Assembly (NCBI GenBank): GCA_934045075.1
Contig: OW203731.1
Coordinates: 11,199,198 to 11,263,197, forward strand
DNA length: 64,000 bases
Origin: Yponomeuta sedellus
Lineage: Eukaryota > Arthropoda > Insecta > Lepidoptera > Yponomeutidae
Direction of reading: 5' to 3'
Position numbers and translations under genes: made by a program. The notes under the pieces are model-generated. The model ran no database searches. It was not told where the DNA came from and saw only the letters and a program-made list of their open reading frames with translations. This document shows, in pieces, positions 42,901 to 50,900 of the stretch (positions are counted from its first letter, which is position 1; every line of letters starts with the position of its first letter).

Positions 42901-43890
42901 GGAATGTTTAAAACACGTGGTTTGCTCCGTACTTTTAGGGATAGTAACTATAAATAAGTGTTCGTTAGTGTTGCTAGTTTTAGGCTAATAAAATCTTCTG
43001 TTTCCATTTTCCAGATTTACCCCATCCTTTTCTCAGTAGTGCTGGGGTTCAGTAATGGTGTGTTTGGTTCGGTGCCCATGATCCTCGCACCTTCACGCGT
43101 CAGCCGCGAACATCGTGAAATCGCAGGTAATTCCTAGATGCTAGGCTGTTACCATTTTAACTACGCATTATGGTTAGATTACATGTCATATTGCCCAACG
43201 AATACGAAAAGTAAAAAATAAATAGGGACCAGACCCCCTTATTATTTTTTAACGTTTTATTTTATATTTGCTAAAAACGGTAATATATTTATGGAAGTGT
43301 CAAACTTGGTGTGATTATAGTGCATAGCTGTATGTACCTAAAGTATGACAACAAACAAAACCGGTCAAAGCGACTCCCGTTACGGGTCCCGCACTTCATG
43401 AAAGTAAACACAAACAAATCACCGACAACCGCTGGGGTAAACGTGTTCTTGAGCGGAGATCGCGACTCGGCAGACGTAGAGTAGGACGCCCTCCGACCAG
43501 GTGGGATGACGATCTGCGAAAAACTGCAGGCAGATGCTGGATGCGGCAAACCGAAGACATCATTAAGGAAGGCTATGTCCAGTGGAGAAATATAGCCTGA
43601 TGATGATGATGACTTATTAGTCTGATCGTAACTTTACATTACATGTACCTATCTTTGAACGCAACATTACATCACTTCCCCACTTTTCGTCCCCAGGCAA
43701 CATGATGACCCTCTCGTACAACGGCGGGCTCCTCTCTGGCTCCCTGGTGTCATACCTCCTGCTGGGTATACTGGGCGCCCCGAGCGACGCCCCATGCCGC
43801 GCCTACCCCACGCCCCCGCTACCGACGCTACCCACAACCTCTACAACCATCGCTGGCAACGTAACGCAGATCGTGATGGCCATGCACTAG
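15967..43890 (+). CDS. Ent4: equilibrative nucleoside/monoamine transporter, ENT4 (SLC29A4) type, ten exons
   Basis: Exons: 15967-16133, 17016-17170, 18714-18917, 24264-24502, 25249-25321, 25726-25911, 26477-26664, 40381-40509, 43015-43126, 43697-43890. All junctions are GT..AG in phase, encoding 548 residues, close to the usual ENT4 length. ENT signatures: PPDRYNSVYLTL before TM1, LPFNSFIMAVDYF across exons 1-2, VAFGCTVQQASYYGFTGSL and RYTQAVMAGES (exon 3), NLFDFIGK (exon 7), NGVFGSVPMILAP (exon 9) and GNMMTLSYNGGLLSGS (exon 10). The VDY near TM1 and the exon 3 block favour ENT4 over ENT1-3. The protein should be a multi-pass membrane carrier moving nucleosides or organic cations/monoamines down their gradients. 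Exon 6 encodes an Ala/Pro-rich cytoplasmic loop. Start at 15967 has context ccgaccATG; an in-frame ATG at 16042 (gccgccATGG) is stronger and could be used. Intron 7 spans 13.7 kb and holds a BEL and a mariner element. Exons 3, 8 and 10 have decayed partial tandem copies. Confidence 0.92.
16280..16440 (+). repeat. LINE 3' coding end, ENT intron 1
   Basis: The frame reads MRRWRDHLTAFL, then WKAKGEAFAQQWD and a stop at 16433-16435. This is the C-terminal pattern of lepidopteran non-LTR retrotransposon ORF2 proteins, followed by a short A-run. Only the 3' tip is present. Confidence 0.65.
18250..18590. repeat. inverted pair of tRNA-derived SINE heads, ENT intron 2
   Basis: A minus-strand tRNA-like segment (18302-18375, with B-box complement and cgacctctggctaacc) faces a plus-strand one (18480-18552, gttagccagaggtcgcgggt and ttcgagtcccggcatggg) about 100 bp away. 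Each is continued by the SINE tail (tttagcctctaaatagg). The anticodon loops are degenerate, so these are not functional tRNA genes. Confidence 0.75.
18962..19075. repeat. dispersed repeat (ctttattgtacataaacatgg .. ggcagccttatcactaaaag)
   Basis: Related copies occur at 45632-45750 and 53060-53170, all with a tttattgtac-type start and ggccttat..aaagc end. It appears inserted within the first tandem copy of the exon 3 region. Confidence 0.6.
19100..19590 (+). pseudogene. two decayed tandem copies of ENT exon 3
   Basis: Copy B (19175-19261) and copy C (19404-19489) match the 3' half of exon 3 (ctcgccatcagcgtg, then cggtacactcaagctgtcat, then gctggcgag) plus flanking intron. Copy B has a TAA and its donor is ataagt instead of gtaagt. 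Copy C is open and keeps gtaagt, but its best upstream AG would enter in the wrong phase for exon 2. A fourth partial unit starts near 19531. They are most likely non-functional remnants of local tandem duplication. Confidence 0.8.
19602..19760 (-). repeat. inverted copy of the ccccagcagtgggg repeat
   Basis: Complement of the unit at 36325-36470 and 11720-11910, from atatcaacccttgtatgtcc to gcccataaggcc. It lies directly beside a 5S-like SINE. Confidence 0.65.
19785..19960 (-). repeat. 5S rRNA-derived SINE copy
   Basis: On the minus strand it reads ggttaagcaataacaggcgc, ggtcaggtacaggatgggtg and agcgtcc. This resembles the 3' half of 5S rRNA (internal promoter region). Related copies lie at 36028-36125 and 36543-36712. 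It is not a functional 5S gene. Confidence 0.55.
20215..20370. repeat. foldback SINE: tRNA-like halves in inverted orientation
   Basis: A minus SINE tail and T-arm (aaaattccgcccatgccggg) runs into cgcgacctctggctaac, then a gtacg run, then gttagccagaggtcgcg. A near-perfect hairpin is centred near 20323. Confidence 0.75.
20385..20525 (+). repeat. 5' part of a SINE interrupted by the DNA transposon
   Basis: The run tgggtacagcgatatcattc ... aagtgatgcaaattacttca is the 5' section of the SINE unit seen complete at 62329-63500 (there on the other strand). It stops at 20525 where the transposon begins. The SINE resumes at about 23953 with gatgctgccacttgcccatc and continues through its tRNA-like head to 24075. 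Confidence 0.7.
20838..23390 (-). CDS. PIF/Harbinger-type (DDE_4-like) transposase with CxxC head and SWIM finger
   Basis: Exon 1 is 23390-23253 and exon 2 is 22751-20838 (donor gag|gtttgt, acceptor ttttcag|gtc), in phase, giving 683 residues. An upstream in-frame ATG at 23408 is an alternative start. Exon 1 begins MERYRNCVMCRRG and the second zinc pair, RRVCYRCWQ, appears just after the splice, so a CxxC..CxxC finger is made only by splicing. A Glu/Pro/Gln-rich linker follows. The central part has a helix-turn-helix-like LATLFNMSRRKLERQL. The catalytic pattern is D in IICDGTYIYI, D in FILDRGFRD and E in WVVEVVNGRF. The C-terminus carries a SWIM pattern (CTC...CAH). Such proteins cut and paste their element in the nucleus. 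No stop or frameshift is seen, so the gene may be functional. Confidence 0.8.
22925..23140. repeat. nested inverted repeats in the transposase intron
   Basis: ggttgcggttt and its complement aaaccgcaacc face each other around gtgtgtacg..cacacaac, with a further ggttgtggttttgtgt. Immediately right, gaagacgtaaaagtgaaaa (23043) is mirrored by ttttcacttttacgtcttc (23113). Confidence 0.65.
23955..24080 (+). repeat. 3' part of the interrupted SINE, with tRNA-like head
   Basis: gcccatcagctcagttggga with A-box and gtcgcgggttcgaatcccgg with B-box, then cggaatttttagcctctaaa. It continues the SINE begun at 20385. The anticodon loop sits at acggtta with C instead of U33, so it is unlikely to be a working tRNA. 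Confidence 0.7.
26107..26240. mobile_element. MITE, same family as 9124-9257, ENT intron 6
   Basis: Left gtttctgaatttattgag and right ctcaattcagaaac are inverted ends about 135 bp apart. The interior differs from the copy in the P450 intron. Confidence 0.6.
26665..28724. other. first part of ENT intron 7 before the BEL element
   Basis: Mostly AT-rich intron without coding signal. It contains purine-rich GAGGA runs at 27560-27640 and 27985-28060, and a diverged direct repeat (ttagccgctgtct with a preceding aagttatattttataaatat) at about 27728 and 27858. Nothing else is recognised. Confidence 0.5.
28730..29005 (-). repeat. BEL 3' LTR
   Basis: 276 bp, near-identical to 35639-35914, with TG..CA ends. 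Contains aataaag in the plus-strand reading. Target duplication ccaga lies just left. Confidence 0.9.
29189..30661 (-). pseudogene. BEL env-like glycoprotein, C-terminal ectodomain and membrane anchor
   Basis: This frame continues the env-like protein that begins in the integrase-bearing frame; the join is lost by a small shift near 30650. It has Asn/Gln-rich helical sequence, several cysteines (CSHHEQDFIC, CCNDCILKIIC) and, near 29440-29515, a 20-residue hydrophobic anchor followed by a basic cytoplasmic start (RRYCRR). Env-like proteins of insect retroelements resemble membrane fusion glycoproteins. The frameshift makes this copy unlikely to yield a full product. Confidence 0.7.
30628..32280 (-). 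pseudogene. BEL integrase followed by env N-terminal part
   Basis: Frame from about 32280 (first Met at 32202) holds a zinc-type CVRCRR segment and an integrase core: D in HTGVDFTGF, D in IYSDNGTNFVGA, E in SAAGLMETGVRR. The C-terminal domain with GRVVELHPGKDGLVR follows. After that, near 31140-31080, there is a hydrophobic signal-like stretch, an ectodomain part, and near 30778 a basic R-x-x-R site followed by a Gly-rich hydrophobic segment, the layout of a fusion-type envelope. The frame ends at 30628 after a shift. Upstream, a one-base shift near 32285 separates it from gag-RT. Confidence 0.8.
32277..35195 (-). pseudogene. BEL gag fused by deletion to RT/RNase H
   Basis: The 972-residue open frame starts at 35195 with a BEL-type Gag (coiled N-terminus, then FNGSYHQWVPFKDLF and LIQHLQIS of the retrotransposon gag domain). 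At about 33760-33890 it passes, after a charged helical stretch, straight into FYMDDLIYG, the RT catalytic box. Nucleocapsid knuckles, protease and the first half of RT are missing, yet the frame stays open. RNase H follows with D in GFCDAST, E in RLELSSA and D in GWSDSMV, then ENPADSASRG. Without protease and RT fingers this copy cannot replicate alone. Confidence 0.85.
35196..35638 (-). other. BEL 5' untranslated leader
   Basis: Lies between the 5' LTR and the gag start, rich in ctgctgctg-type runs near 35330-35500. Next to the LTR the minus strand reads ttttttggtccttcgagacc, a plausible primer-binding region, tRNA not assigned. Confidence 0.55.
35639..35914 (-). repeat. BEL 5' LTR
   Basis: 276 bp, paired with 28730-29005. 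The duplicated target ccaga follows at 35915-35919. Confidence 0.9.
36028..36125 (+). repeat. 5S rRNA-derived SINE fragment
   Basis: gagttaagcaacaacaggcg, cggtcaggtgcaggacgggt and gaccgtcccgtgactac resemble 5S rRNA 3'-half sequence. It is inverted relative to 36543-36712. Confidence 0.55.
36325..36470 (+). repeat. ccccagcagtgggg dispersed repeat
   Basis: Same unit as 11720-11910 and 19602-19760, ending gggacatacaagagttgata. Confidence 0.65.
36543..36712 (-). repeat. 5S rRNA-derived SINE copy (inverted)
   Basis: Begins ccggcaccaacggcttagcg and carries the complement of the 5S-like core (gcacctgaccgcgcctgctg). Closely matches 19785-19960. Confidence 0.55.
37366..37684 (+). mobile_element. non-autonomous Helitron-like element
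   Basis: Starts TCCTACTAATATTATAAACG and ends cgcgggcaccagCTAG followed by T, with the internal gcgaaagtttgtaagtatgg and ttcacgtaaaaaccactgaa of a very common lepidopteran family. TC..CTAG ends without TIRs fit Helitrons. Related decayed copy at 52672-52876. Confidence 0.65.
37992..39314 (+). mobile_element. Tc1/mariner (DD41D) transposon, apparently complete
   Basis: Inverted ends CTGGGTGGCGCAAAAGTA (37992-38009 and complement at 39297-39314) are identical over 18 bp. They are flanked by TA on both sides (37990-37991 and 39315-39316). The 1323-bp element encloses one uninterrupted transposase gene. It lies in ENT intron 7, in the same orientation as the gene. Confidence 0.9.
38114..39199 (+). 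CDS. Tc1/mariner-family transposase, DD41D spacing
   Basis: 361 codons from ATG at 38114, about 105 bp inside the left TIR, to TAA at 39197-39199. An N-terminal paired HTH region contains the GRPKTGRS linker (GRPK hook) between helices, and a second helix region ISRRTLQRILV. Catalytic residues: D in VMSDEAHFHLSG, D in WFQQDGATAHT, D in SPDLTSPDFFFWG, with 41 residues between the second and third. This spacing fits the DD41D (rosa-like) group rather than DD34D mariners or DD34E Tc1. No stop or frameshift is present, so the enzyme could be active. It would bind the TIRs and move the element by cut-and-paste into TA sites. Confidence 0.92.
   Translation: MDRFTPQERGIIVSMFLRNNSSVIRTQREFRRRFPHRPAPIGRTIRRFATRLEATGSTLDRPKSGRPKTGRSAENIDAVREDVEECPETSTRRRATQLGISRRTLQRILVKDLKMFPYKTQMTHQLLPADHRARLDYCQRVINLNLEEDDFPSKFVMSDEAHFHLSGHVNKQNTRFWGTDNPRIIQETPLHPLKVTVWCGICVDRVIGPYFFEDAGGNAITVTGERYRTMLREFLIPSLDELGLEHIWFQQDGATAHTARDTMDLVRDAFPGRVISRFGDLPWPARSPDLTSPDFFFWGFLKSRVYVNKPQTLAALKENIRQEITNISQEVLRQVMQNVINRAQMCINCGGHHLKDIIFKS
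39372..39651 (+). mobile_element. MITE related to the foldback insertion in gypsy
   Basis: Begins aatcaggcgttgggtaattt and gcggaaatccgtaatagcat, then aaaattactttgctaaattcc, which is mirrored by tttagcaaagtaatttt near the right end. gggcggtgcattaacaaacc and gcatggtgcttgtgga match the arm of the element at 5900-6096. The middle (about 39440-39590) is unrelated to that copy. Confidence 0.7.
39666..39864. mobile_element. MITE with ttccgctaaaaacgg ends
   Basis: Left gacttccgctaaaaacggct and the complement of the right end (gatttccgctataaacggcc) are imperfect inverted repeats about 30 bp long. Internal aggttctaaaa..gaggta recurs at about 13205, and the end recurs at 59290-59320. Confidence 0.65.
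39952..40045 (+). repeat. tRNA-derived SINE head
   Basis: ccattagctcagttggcaga with A-box, ggtcgcgggttcgagtcccg with B-box, then gggtggaattttttgcctct. It lacks U33 in the anticodon loop, so a functional tRNA is unlikely. Confidence 0.6.
40560..40637 (+). pseudogene. tandem copy of the 3' end of ENT exon 8 with its donor lost
   Basis: gcgccacgacccgcatatcg followed by acgggg, gtgccgccgga and a t-rich run repeats 40482-40558 at a 79-bp period. The splice donor gac|gtgagt of the real exon is ggggttgta here, so it cannot serve as an exon end. Confidence 0.8.
40640..43014. other. ENT intron 8
   Basis: AT-rich intron. A plus-strand open frame at 42353-42790 has no recognisable domain. The stretch gggaacatgcttcaaaatta (about 42325) has a diverged counterpart near 45090, so it is probably an old repeat. 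No other gene is seen. Confidence 0.45.
43425..43602 (+). repeat. LINE 3' coding end, ENT intron 9
   Basis: The frame reads RPPTRWDDDLRKTAGRCWMR, then YVQWRNIA and a stop near 43600, followed by gatgatgatgatgac. This is the C-terminus and tail pattern of lepidopteran RTE-like non-LTR elements. Confidence 0.7.
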
Positions 43891-44310
43891 AGGCGATTCC
43901 TTAGTGGCAGTGACCTTGTGGTCTCACGTCACAGCAAGCTAGCGACCAAGGCTAACGATACAAGCTGAAATAATCGAAGTTAGAGACTGCAATGTATGTG
44001 CAAACGCAGTGACGGTCCCTAAATTGTAGTATCTAACCTGTATAGGCCTTTACAGCGCCATGGCCATCAACACCACGCAGATGGTTATGGACATGCACCA
44101 GATGCGATTCCTTAGTGGCAGTGACCACGTCACAGCGGGCCACCGACCAATCCCACCGATACCAACTAAAATAATCGAAGTTAGAGACTTAAATGTATGT
44201 GTAAACGCAGTGACGACCCTTAAATTGTAGTGTCTAACCTTTACTAGCGTCATCGCTGGCAACGTCACGCAGATCGTTATGACTATGCACTAGAGGCGAT
44301 TCCGTAGTGG
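43849..44310 (+). repeat. triplicated end of ENT exon 10 and start of its 3' UTR
   Basis: The coding end (aacgtaacgcagatcgt, gatggccatgcactag, gaggcgattcc) recurs at 44060-44115 and 44240-44305, with the downstream ataatcgaagttagagact and cgcagtgacg in units 1 and 2. Unit 2 has lost the stop equivalent (caccag). Unit 3 keeps tag and is cut off after cagtggctttgaag. Period about 190-200 bp. Confidence 0.85.
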
Positions 44311-46310
44311 CAGTGGCTTTGAAGAAAGAAAAGAGATAGAAACGCAAAGTACAGAAACAAACATATTATATGCGAGGAAATTATACAATCCAGAAGAGAA
44401 CATGTAGAATAAAAAGCAGCCGGGTACCTTAATTAAATCTACCTTTGTCTAAAATAATCCCTAAATTCTTACGAAGTTACAATAAGTGAAGAAAAGTTCG
44501 TCGCCGTACTGCCCTTCTCTAGTACTCTCTAAAAAGACAGAATCACATAGTAAAGAAACAAAATCTATGCAAGGAAAAGATACAATCTAGAAGATAATAA
44601 GCGAGATAGATACATAGAATCAAATGCAACCACGCCCTTTACTAGGACCTACCACGGCCATAGAGGTTCTTCGCTAGGGCGTCTTTCTACAAACACATAA
44701 AACTAGGACTAGATTAATAATGTCATCCAAAAATAATTTTCTGCGACGCACGATCCAAGGGATCCCATGCCGCTAGCAAAGTTCCCGCTGCACCGCCAGG
44801 GAGATTCTCATCAGGCCCTTGATTCTGCAAATGTAAAAGCGCAAAAAACTGTTGTAAAATATCATCAACCTTTGTCTTTTTGTGGCGTTAATGTATTAAA
44901 AACGTATTCTGTCAAAGTATTGTGTTGTAAATATTTATCGTAAAATTATAATACCTTGGATAGGTAGGTACCTCATACAAAAGAAAACTATATATACCAT
45001 GTCCGATGAATAACTTGAACAAATGACTGACTTCGCTTGGACGTATTTTGGGTCTCATTGGCGAGGAACATCGAGTGTAACTTAGACTGGGGAACTTGCT
45101 TCAAACTTAGATTTGAGTGACATTGTTTTTATGCCATATAGAAAAACTTACAAAATAAAAACATTAAAAACATTTTATCGGATTTTCACAGGTCTCATAA
45201 AGTGCAAAATATCAAAATCTATAATAAAAGTTAATATTTTCTTTGAATGTTGATATTGATTTCATGAATATTGGGCGTAGGGACATGAAACATTATTTTA
45301 CCGTCCAACATAAATATTGATCGCACTATTTTTTCCTCTAAATATAGTCGAAAATAATTCCAGCAACACAAAACGTAACTCAACAAAAACCCTCGCCTGT
45401 ACCCCAGAGGGACCAGGGACTGCCACTTGCCACGATCCTGACAGATCACCTGATTCCAGCAACGTGGTACAAAGACGCGCCATACCAATCGGGCTCAAAT
45501 TGTGAGTCATAAGCTGCTCATATCGCCTTAGAATCTATTAAACATTTATCAAAGATTTAACGCGTTTATTCTTCGCATTGTTTAAGACCTGTGAAATCCC
45601 GAAAAGGTAAGATAAGATAAGAAGATAAGAACAATCTTTATTGTACACTGGAAAAACAACAAATACAAAACAATTGCAAATATACATAGTACAATTGGCG
45701 GCCTTATTGCTAAAAGCAATTTCTTCCAGACAACCTTACGATGGAAAGTTGCTGAAGGAAATTAGAAAGACGGGTAGCCAGTGCAAAGGTACTTAATTTT
45801 TATGGTACATTTTAGTTACGGCATCACTTCTATGGCATAAAAAAATCAATGTCTCTCTTGCTGAACAATAACTTCTGACTCCAGTATGTTTGAGGCAACT
45901 TCCCCATTATATTGACTGCAATCTTTAAATTGCAACGACACGCCCCGATGTTGAATAGAGCGCACGTTTTGCCGGTACTTACTACGTAACGCCCCACAAC
46001 TTGTCCCGACAGCTGGAAAGTCTCATTGATACTAGACCACGATAGAGTAAACTGCGCAGCGGGCTATTTTTGATATCAATGCATACACGGCTCAATCAAT
46101 CCCATTACTGAATGATATGATAACATAGTGAGTTAATTACTATTTACAGCAATAGCTTTGACGCGTGCCATCATTCTGAGTCCTGACTTATTACGTGTGT
46201 TTTATACAAAGCGTAGTCTGGTTACGCATAGCCTAGGCAAATAGAATTTGGTAAGCTAGCTTTAGGGGATAACTCCCGGTTTCTCGTACACTAGTACCTA
46301 ATCTGATTAT
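44311..46310. other. ENT 3' flank
   Basis: An aataaa near 44408 may end the ENT transcript. Two diverged direct repeats (agtacagaaacaaacatatt and agtaaagaaacaaaatctat, each followed by tacaatc.agaaga) at about 44350 and 44550 indicate another local duplication. A dispersed repeat (tttattgtacactgg .. ggcggccttattgctaaaag) occupies 45632-45750. No gene is recognised. Confidence 0.45.
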
Positions 46311-46314
46311 ATTC

Positions 46315-46515
46315 TTTTTGTTGCACTAACCCGTGCTGAGGACAATTTTAAAAACCTATTTACAGGTTAAAAATTCCGCCCATGCCGGGACTCGAACCCG
46401 CGACCTCTGGCTAACCGTACCAGTTAGCCGTGGCAGTGGTACGGTTAGCCAGAGGTCGCGGGTTCGAGCCCCGGCATGGGTGGAATTTTTAGCCTCTAAA
46501 TAGGTTTTTAGTACC
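46315..46515. repeat. foldback SINE, complete hairpin
   Basis: aattccgcccatgccgggac, then tcgaacccgcgacctctggc, is mirrored by the plus-strand head gttagccagaggtcgcgggt and ccggcatgggtggaattttt, with about 20 bp between arms. Confidence 0.75.
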
Positions 46516-46640
46516 TAATCTGTTTATCTACTCTTAGCTGCTGGGTTGTGGTTTTTTAGATTAACGTATTGTTCGTGTACGAGAAACCCGGGGCAACAAA
46601 CGTAAATCGCGCTCATGTAACTTTTTGTAATCGGAATAAA

Positions 46641-46821
46641 AAACTACACCTGTGCCGAGTTTCATAAACTACAATTCGTAGTTTATGACAATGCGAGATA
46701 CATTTCATAGCAGTCGTCCTACGTGTTAATTTGTGGGTTAATCGGCTTTGCAACGTAGGTACGTCAATTGTCATAGTAAACCATGAATTGTATTCCTATG
46801 AAACAGGCTCCTGTAGTTGAT
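46641..46821. mobile_element. MITE with imperfect 55-bp inverted ends
   Basis: aactacacctgtgccgagtt, tcataaactacaatt and tagtttatgacaat on the left are matched by the complement of the right end (aactacaggagcctg, tttcata, ggtttactatgacaat). A smaller hairpin, ataaactac..gtagtttat, lies in the left end. Confidence 0.6.
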
Positions 46822-47980
46822 TTCTAGGCACATGGTGACATTAATTCGAGTCAAACTAAGAGTCGTATAGTTATTCCATTAGAGAAGTTTGCAAACTATA
46901 GCCACGCATCTGCTGCATGCATCGCTATAATTTTCAACAAGTCAAGTTTTGGATCAACTCGCGTTGCTACAAATGTCGCGAACACGTGTGCTAGCTGATT
47001 TAAAAACATTGTTACTTATTACTCAGCTAATGGCATCTTTTCAAACTAGATATAGGAATAAGAAAAGCGGCAGAAAGAACTCATGCGTTTGTTTACTGAT
47101 TTTTAATACTGTTACATTCAGTAAGTCTAATGGAAACCGGCCAGTCTTCTTTCTACTATGAATGACGCATTAAAATATTTTTTTATCGACACCTACCGTG
47201 TGTATAAAACTGTTATACTTACCTTTGGTGTTACTTGTAGAAGCACTGATAGCTATTACCTAATGATAGAGAACGTACCTTCGCTACCGTGACATCACTA
47301 TAACATAGTACTTATAATAGTTAATAGACGTAGGTATAAATGGCAACGACCAGCTTATCTTGTAAAGTGTAATAATAACTTATGAACACTACCCTGCCCA
47401 CACCTTCGCCCAAAGAACGATCACATTGTTTTTTACTTAAAAATAAAATCGGGATATCTTCATTAGTGAGGTATTCACTGCTACCTAACACAGTTTGTTC
47501 GCAATACTATTAACAAAGTAGAAAATGAAAGACTGAACCACTGTAAGTTACTTACCTATATTGAAATATGTTGGCTTGATTTTAAGTATCGGTTTTTTTT
47601 GTGTTTTAATTCAGATCTCATGATTATCGCGGTTGTTTAGTCTTTCTTGACACATTTGTATATAGTGTACAAATTGTAATGTAAATAGTAAGTGTTTGCA
47701 TTGCGTAATTTAATGTTATTTGTTGGTCTTTACTAAGATATTCTAGATATCAGAAGTATTTCAACATATCCGACATTTTGAAATAAGTAGGTACTTGCCT
47801 ACTGACTAATATAATGTACCTACAAACCTCTCAAAATTATATTGGAGGTCTACCCACATTACAACGCGTCAGGGACCACGGGTACGAGCCCGAGCTATGG
47901 TAGATGTGGCACGTTGGGTCGAGCCGTGAGCGTCTTTTATAGTAGGTATGTATGTTTATGTTTATGACTTTTATGTTTTT

Positions 47981-50900
47981 ATTAATAAGGCCGTAGAACT
48001 CGAAGCCCTGTGACAAAAAAGCTCGTCACGTCCGACGTGACGGGCGGCGCGGCGGACGAGCCCCGCCCGTAACAGACGATCGAACTTGGTATAATCCGGA
48101 CAGCGGATTCGCTACGCATCATAGCAAATCCGTTCGTCTGGAAAGTTGCCTGTCGAAAACAATTATTACTATTTCGTGTTCGCTCGGTACGATGGTACGC
48201 TCAGAACACAAAAATAAGGAGAAGTGCCTTGTGGGCGTGGCACTGTCGCCCAACGTTAGCCCATTTGGGCTAACCTCTGCGAAACTTTAAAATATGGCCG
48301 TCAATCGCTTCGCGCTAGCCGTCGTAGTAACATCTGAGATAAATGCCTAATTGCACAGTGATTACCTGCAGAAATCGCTGTGATACATGCTATTCAAAAA
48401 CAGGGGAGTCTCTTTTCACCGGTAAACCTATTTCAATCACTATATTCGTCTTATAAACTACGAAAAATCATAATTATAATAATTTTATGTGCAATGTGCA
48501 TCGCATTACTAAGAACATAAATGGGACGTATTTATTACATTGTAGTTACTCCACTGCTGTTTCTATATAGGATTTTCGTGGAGGTTTGCTAACTAGGAAA
48601 AGCCAGCCCGCAATGAACCGTCACGCAAAACTGATCATGGTTCAATGCGATGTTTCGAGGTACGGCCGCATGTATTTGCCGCGAAATGTCAAATTCACAA
48701 GTAGGTCAGCTGGAGACATAGTGACGGGGTATCTCCTTTCTTTTCAGACTGATTAAGTATCGATATTATTGAGGCATTTATAATCGTTTGTCCAGACTTC
48801 CAAAATTACTAGTACCAATTATTGTAAGACTAGGTATCTAGTCTTATCGTCGACTATTGCCCGCGACTCCATCTGCGTAGACTTCAGCTTGCGTTGCTAA
48901 GGAAGCTTTTATTTTAGTAGAAGGCTTTTGTCTTATTAAAAACAGGCCTAGCTTCGATCATGTATTTCAAAAAGTTTCTAATAAAGATAAAGAAAAATAC
49001 GAAGGAAAAATGGATCAAAATACAGAGGGTATGACTGATTTCCTCTCAAATAAAGTACCATTTGCTCCATCTATTTTACAGAGAAGTGTTTCCAGATGCT
49101 AAAGTGGGGGAAAAAATACTTCCGTGGGCAGTTCCTACTTTGAAAATACCAGTAATAACGAGTTCCATAAAGGTTGAGGTACCAGTATGTTTAAAATCAC
49201 GATAAAATTTTACATGGTTTAGAATATTCAATTATCACTTTATTCTAATCTTCATTTCATATGGACAACGCGTAACTCTCCAAAAGAAAGTGTTTCTAAA
49301 GAAACAAATCAGGTGATTTGGTTGTGGTACTAAATCATACTCTTATATATTTAATTTTTATGAGCGTTATGTTATAAATTAAATTCGATTATGTAATGAA
49401 AAACAAGTTAAATAAAGCATTTTCAGTATTTTAATAATTTATTTACCATTTTAGATCCAAGTTCTCGAATGGAGACCACAATATGGTATGTCGGTACTTG
49501 CTTATATGATATCGGCAAGTGCAGCGTCGAAGGAAGACGCTGGATGTAAGCCGCTTTCCACTGGTCTTTTTGGAAATCCATGGAGGAGGCCTATGTCCAG
49601 CAGTGGATATCTTGTGGCTGAATGATGACGATAATGAAAATATTCTCTGTAGGATTTCAGTCGGAGGCTGATTTTATTTTTTTAATCTATATATGTTTCG
49701 AAAGTTTCATTGAAATTTGTTTTGACAAGCTTACAAAAGTTCTTCCTATTTACTGTATTTTTAATTAGGAAGTTACTTTATTTACAGGCCCATGATACAT
49801 TTAAATCACAGCCATAAACATATTCTTTAGTTAATCCTTATAATCCAAGCGTGGCTACTGATTTCCAATATATCGCTGTTACTCAGACAAGTGGCAATTT
49901 CAGAAAAATGGTCGTTTTTCGAGTTTATACATGACATGTGTTTATTCTATGTTTTATATAGCTGGGTGAATTATTTTCAGAGAATGAGAAAGTAATTGCT
50001 ATTGTATTCTTAAAAAGACAGCACTTCATTCTTTCACCTAACAAAAACTGCTGTTAATTTACAGAGTCCTAACAGAGTTACCAATATTTAAAGCCAATTT
50101 ATAAATGGTAATTTAAGTGCATTTCACGTTACATTGGGATTCATATACTAAATAAAATACAAAGAAATATCCAAGATCCAGGTACAAATGCGTCCCTGAC
50201 CGTGGACATGGTCTTCACACAAATATTAGTTCTTTCCATTACCAGGATTCAAACCCTAGAAGACCTAGCTTTCCGGACAGAGTCACTACCAAGTATGCTT
50301 CAGTGGTGTTCTGTCCAACAAATTTAACATATCGTATTAGTATACAGTACAGGGGTCATCATAATTATCAAAATAATCAAATTCTATATCAGTAGAAAGC
50401 AAAGTTTGCGTCTTTATCATATACTGAAGCCACAAATACTGTCAAAAAGACAAGTACTTAATAAATATTTACATTTCACAGGACAGTAAATTAAAATAGG
50501 ATTATTTGTTTTAATAATATTGTTTTTGTAAATTCAACATGCTCTGTTTTTGTATCATCCCAACACGAAGTATACTGTTAATAAATGAATAACCTCTCAT
50601 CGGATAATTTTATCGATAGATGTATTATTTGATACAAGTGTTCCATCCCTAAGGAGTTCACCGACGCTGTTGTTTACGTGTACGAGTGTATTCGTACAAT
50701 TGTTTTTCATAGTGTGCGAACCAATTAAAAGATTAGAACGCTAGTAAATGACTGGACAGACGTGTGCGTGAACCTTATATTTACAATATTGTGCATGTAA
50801 TGAAAACGCACACATATTCAAAAGTGGCGACAGCGGTACCGGACTTATTTCGCGGCTAGGGCATATCTCCTTCTTTCTATGATCTGAGATGGTACGCCTA

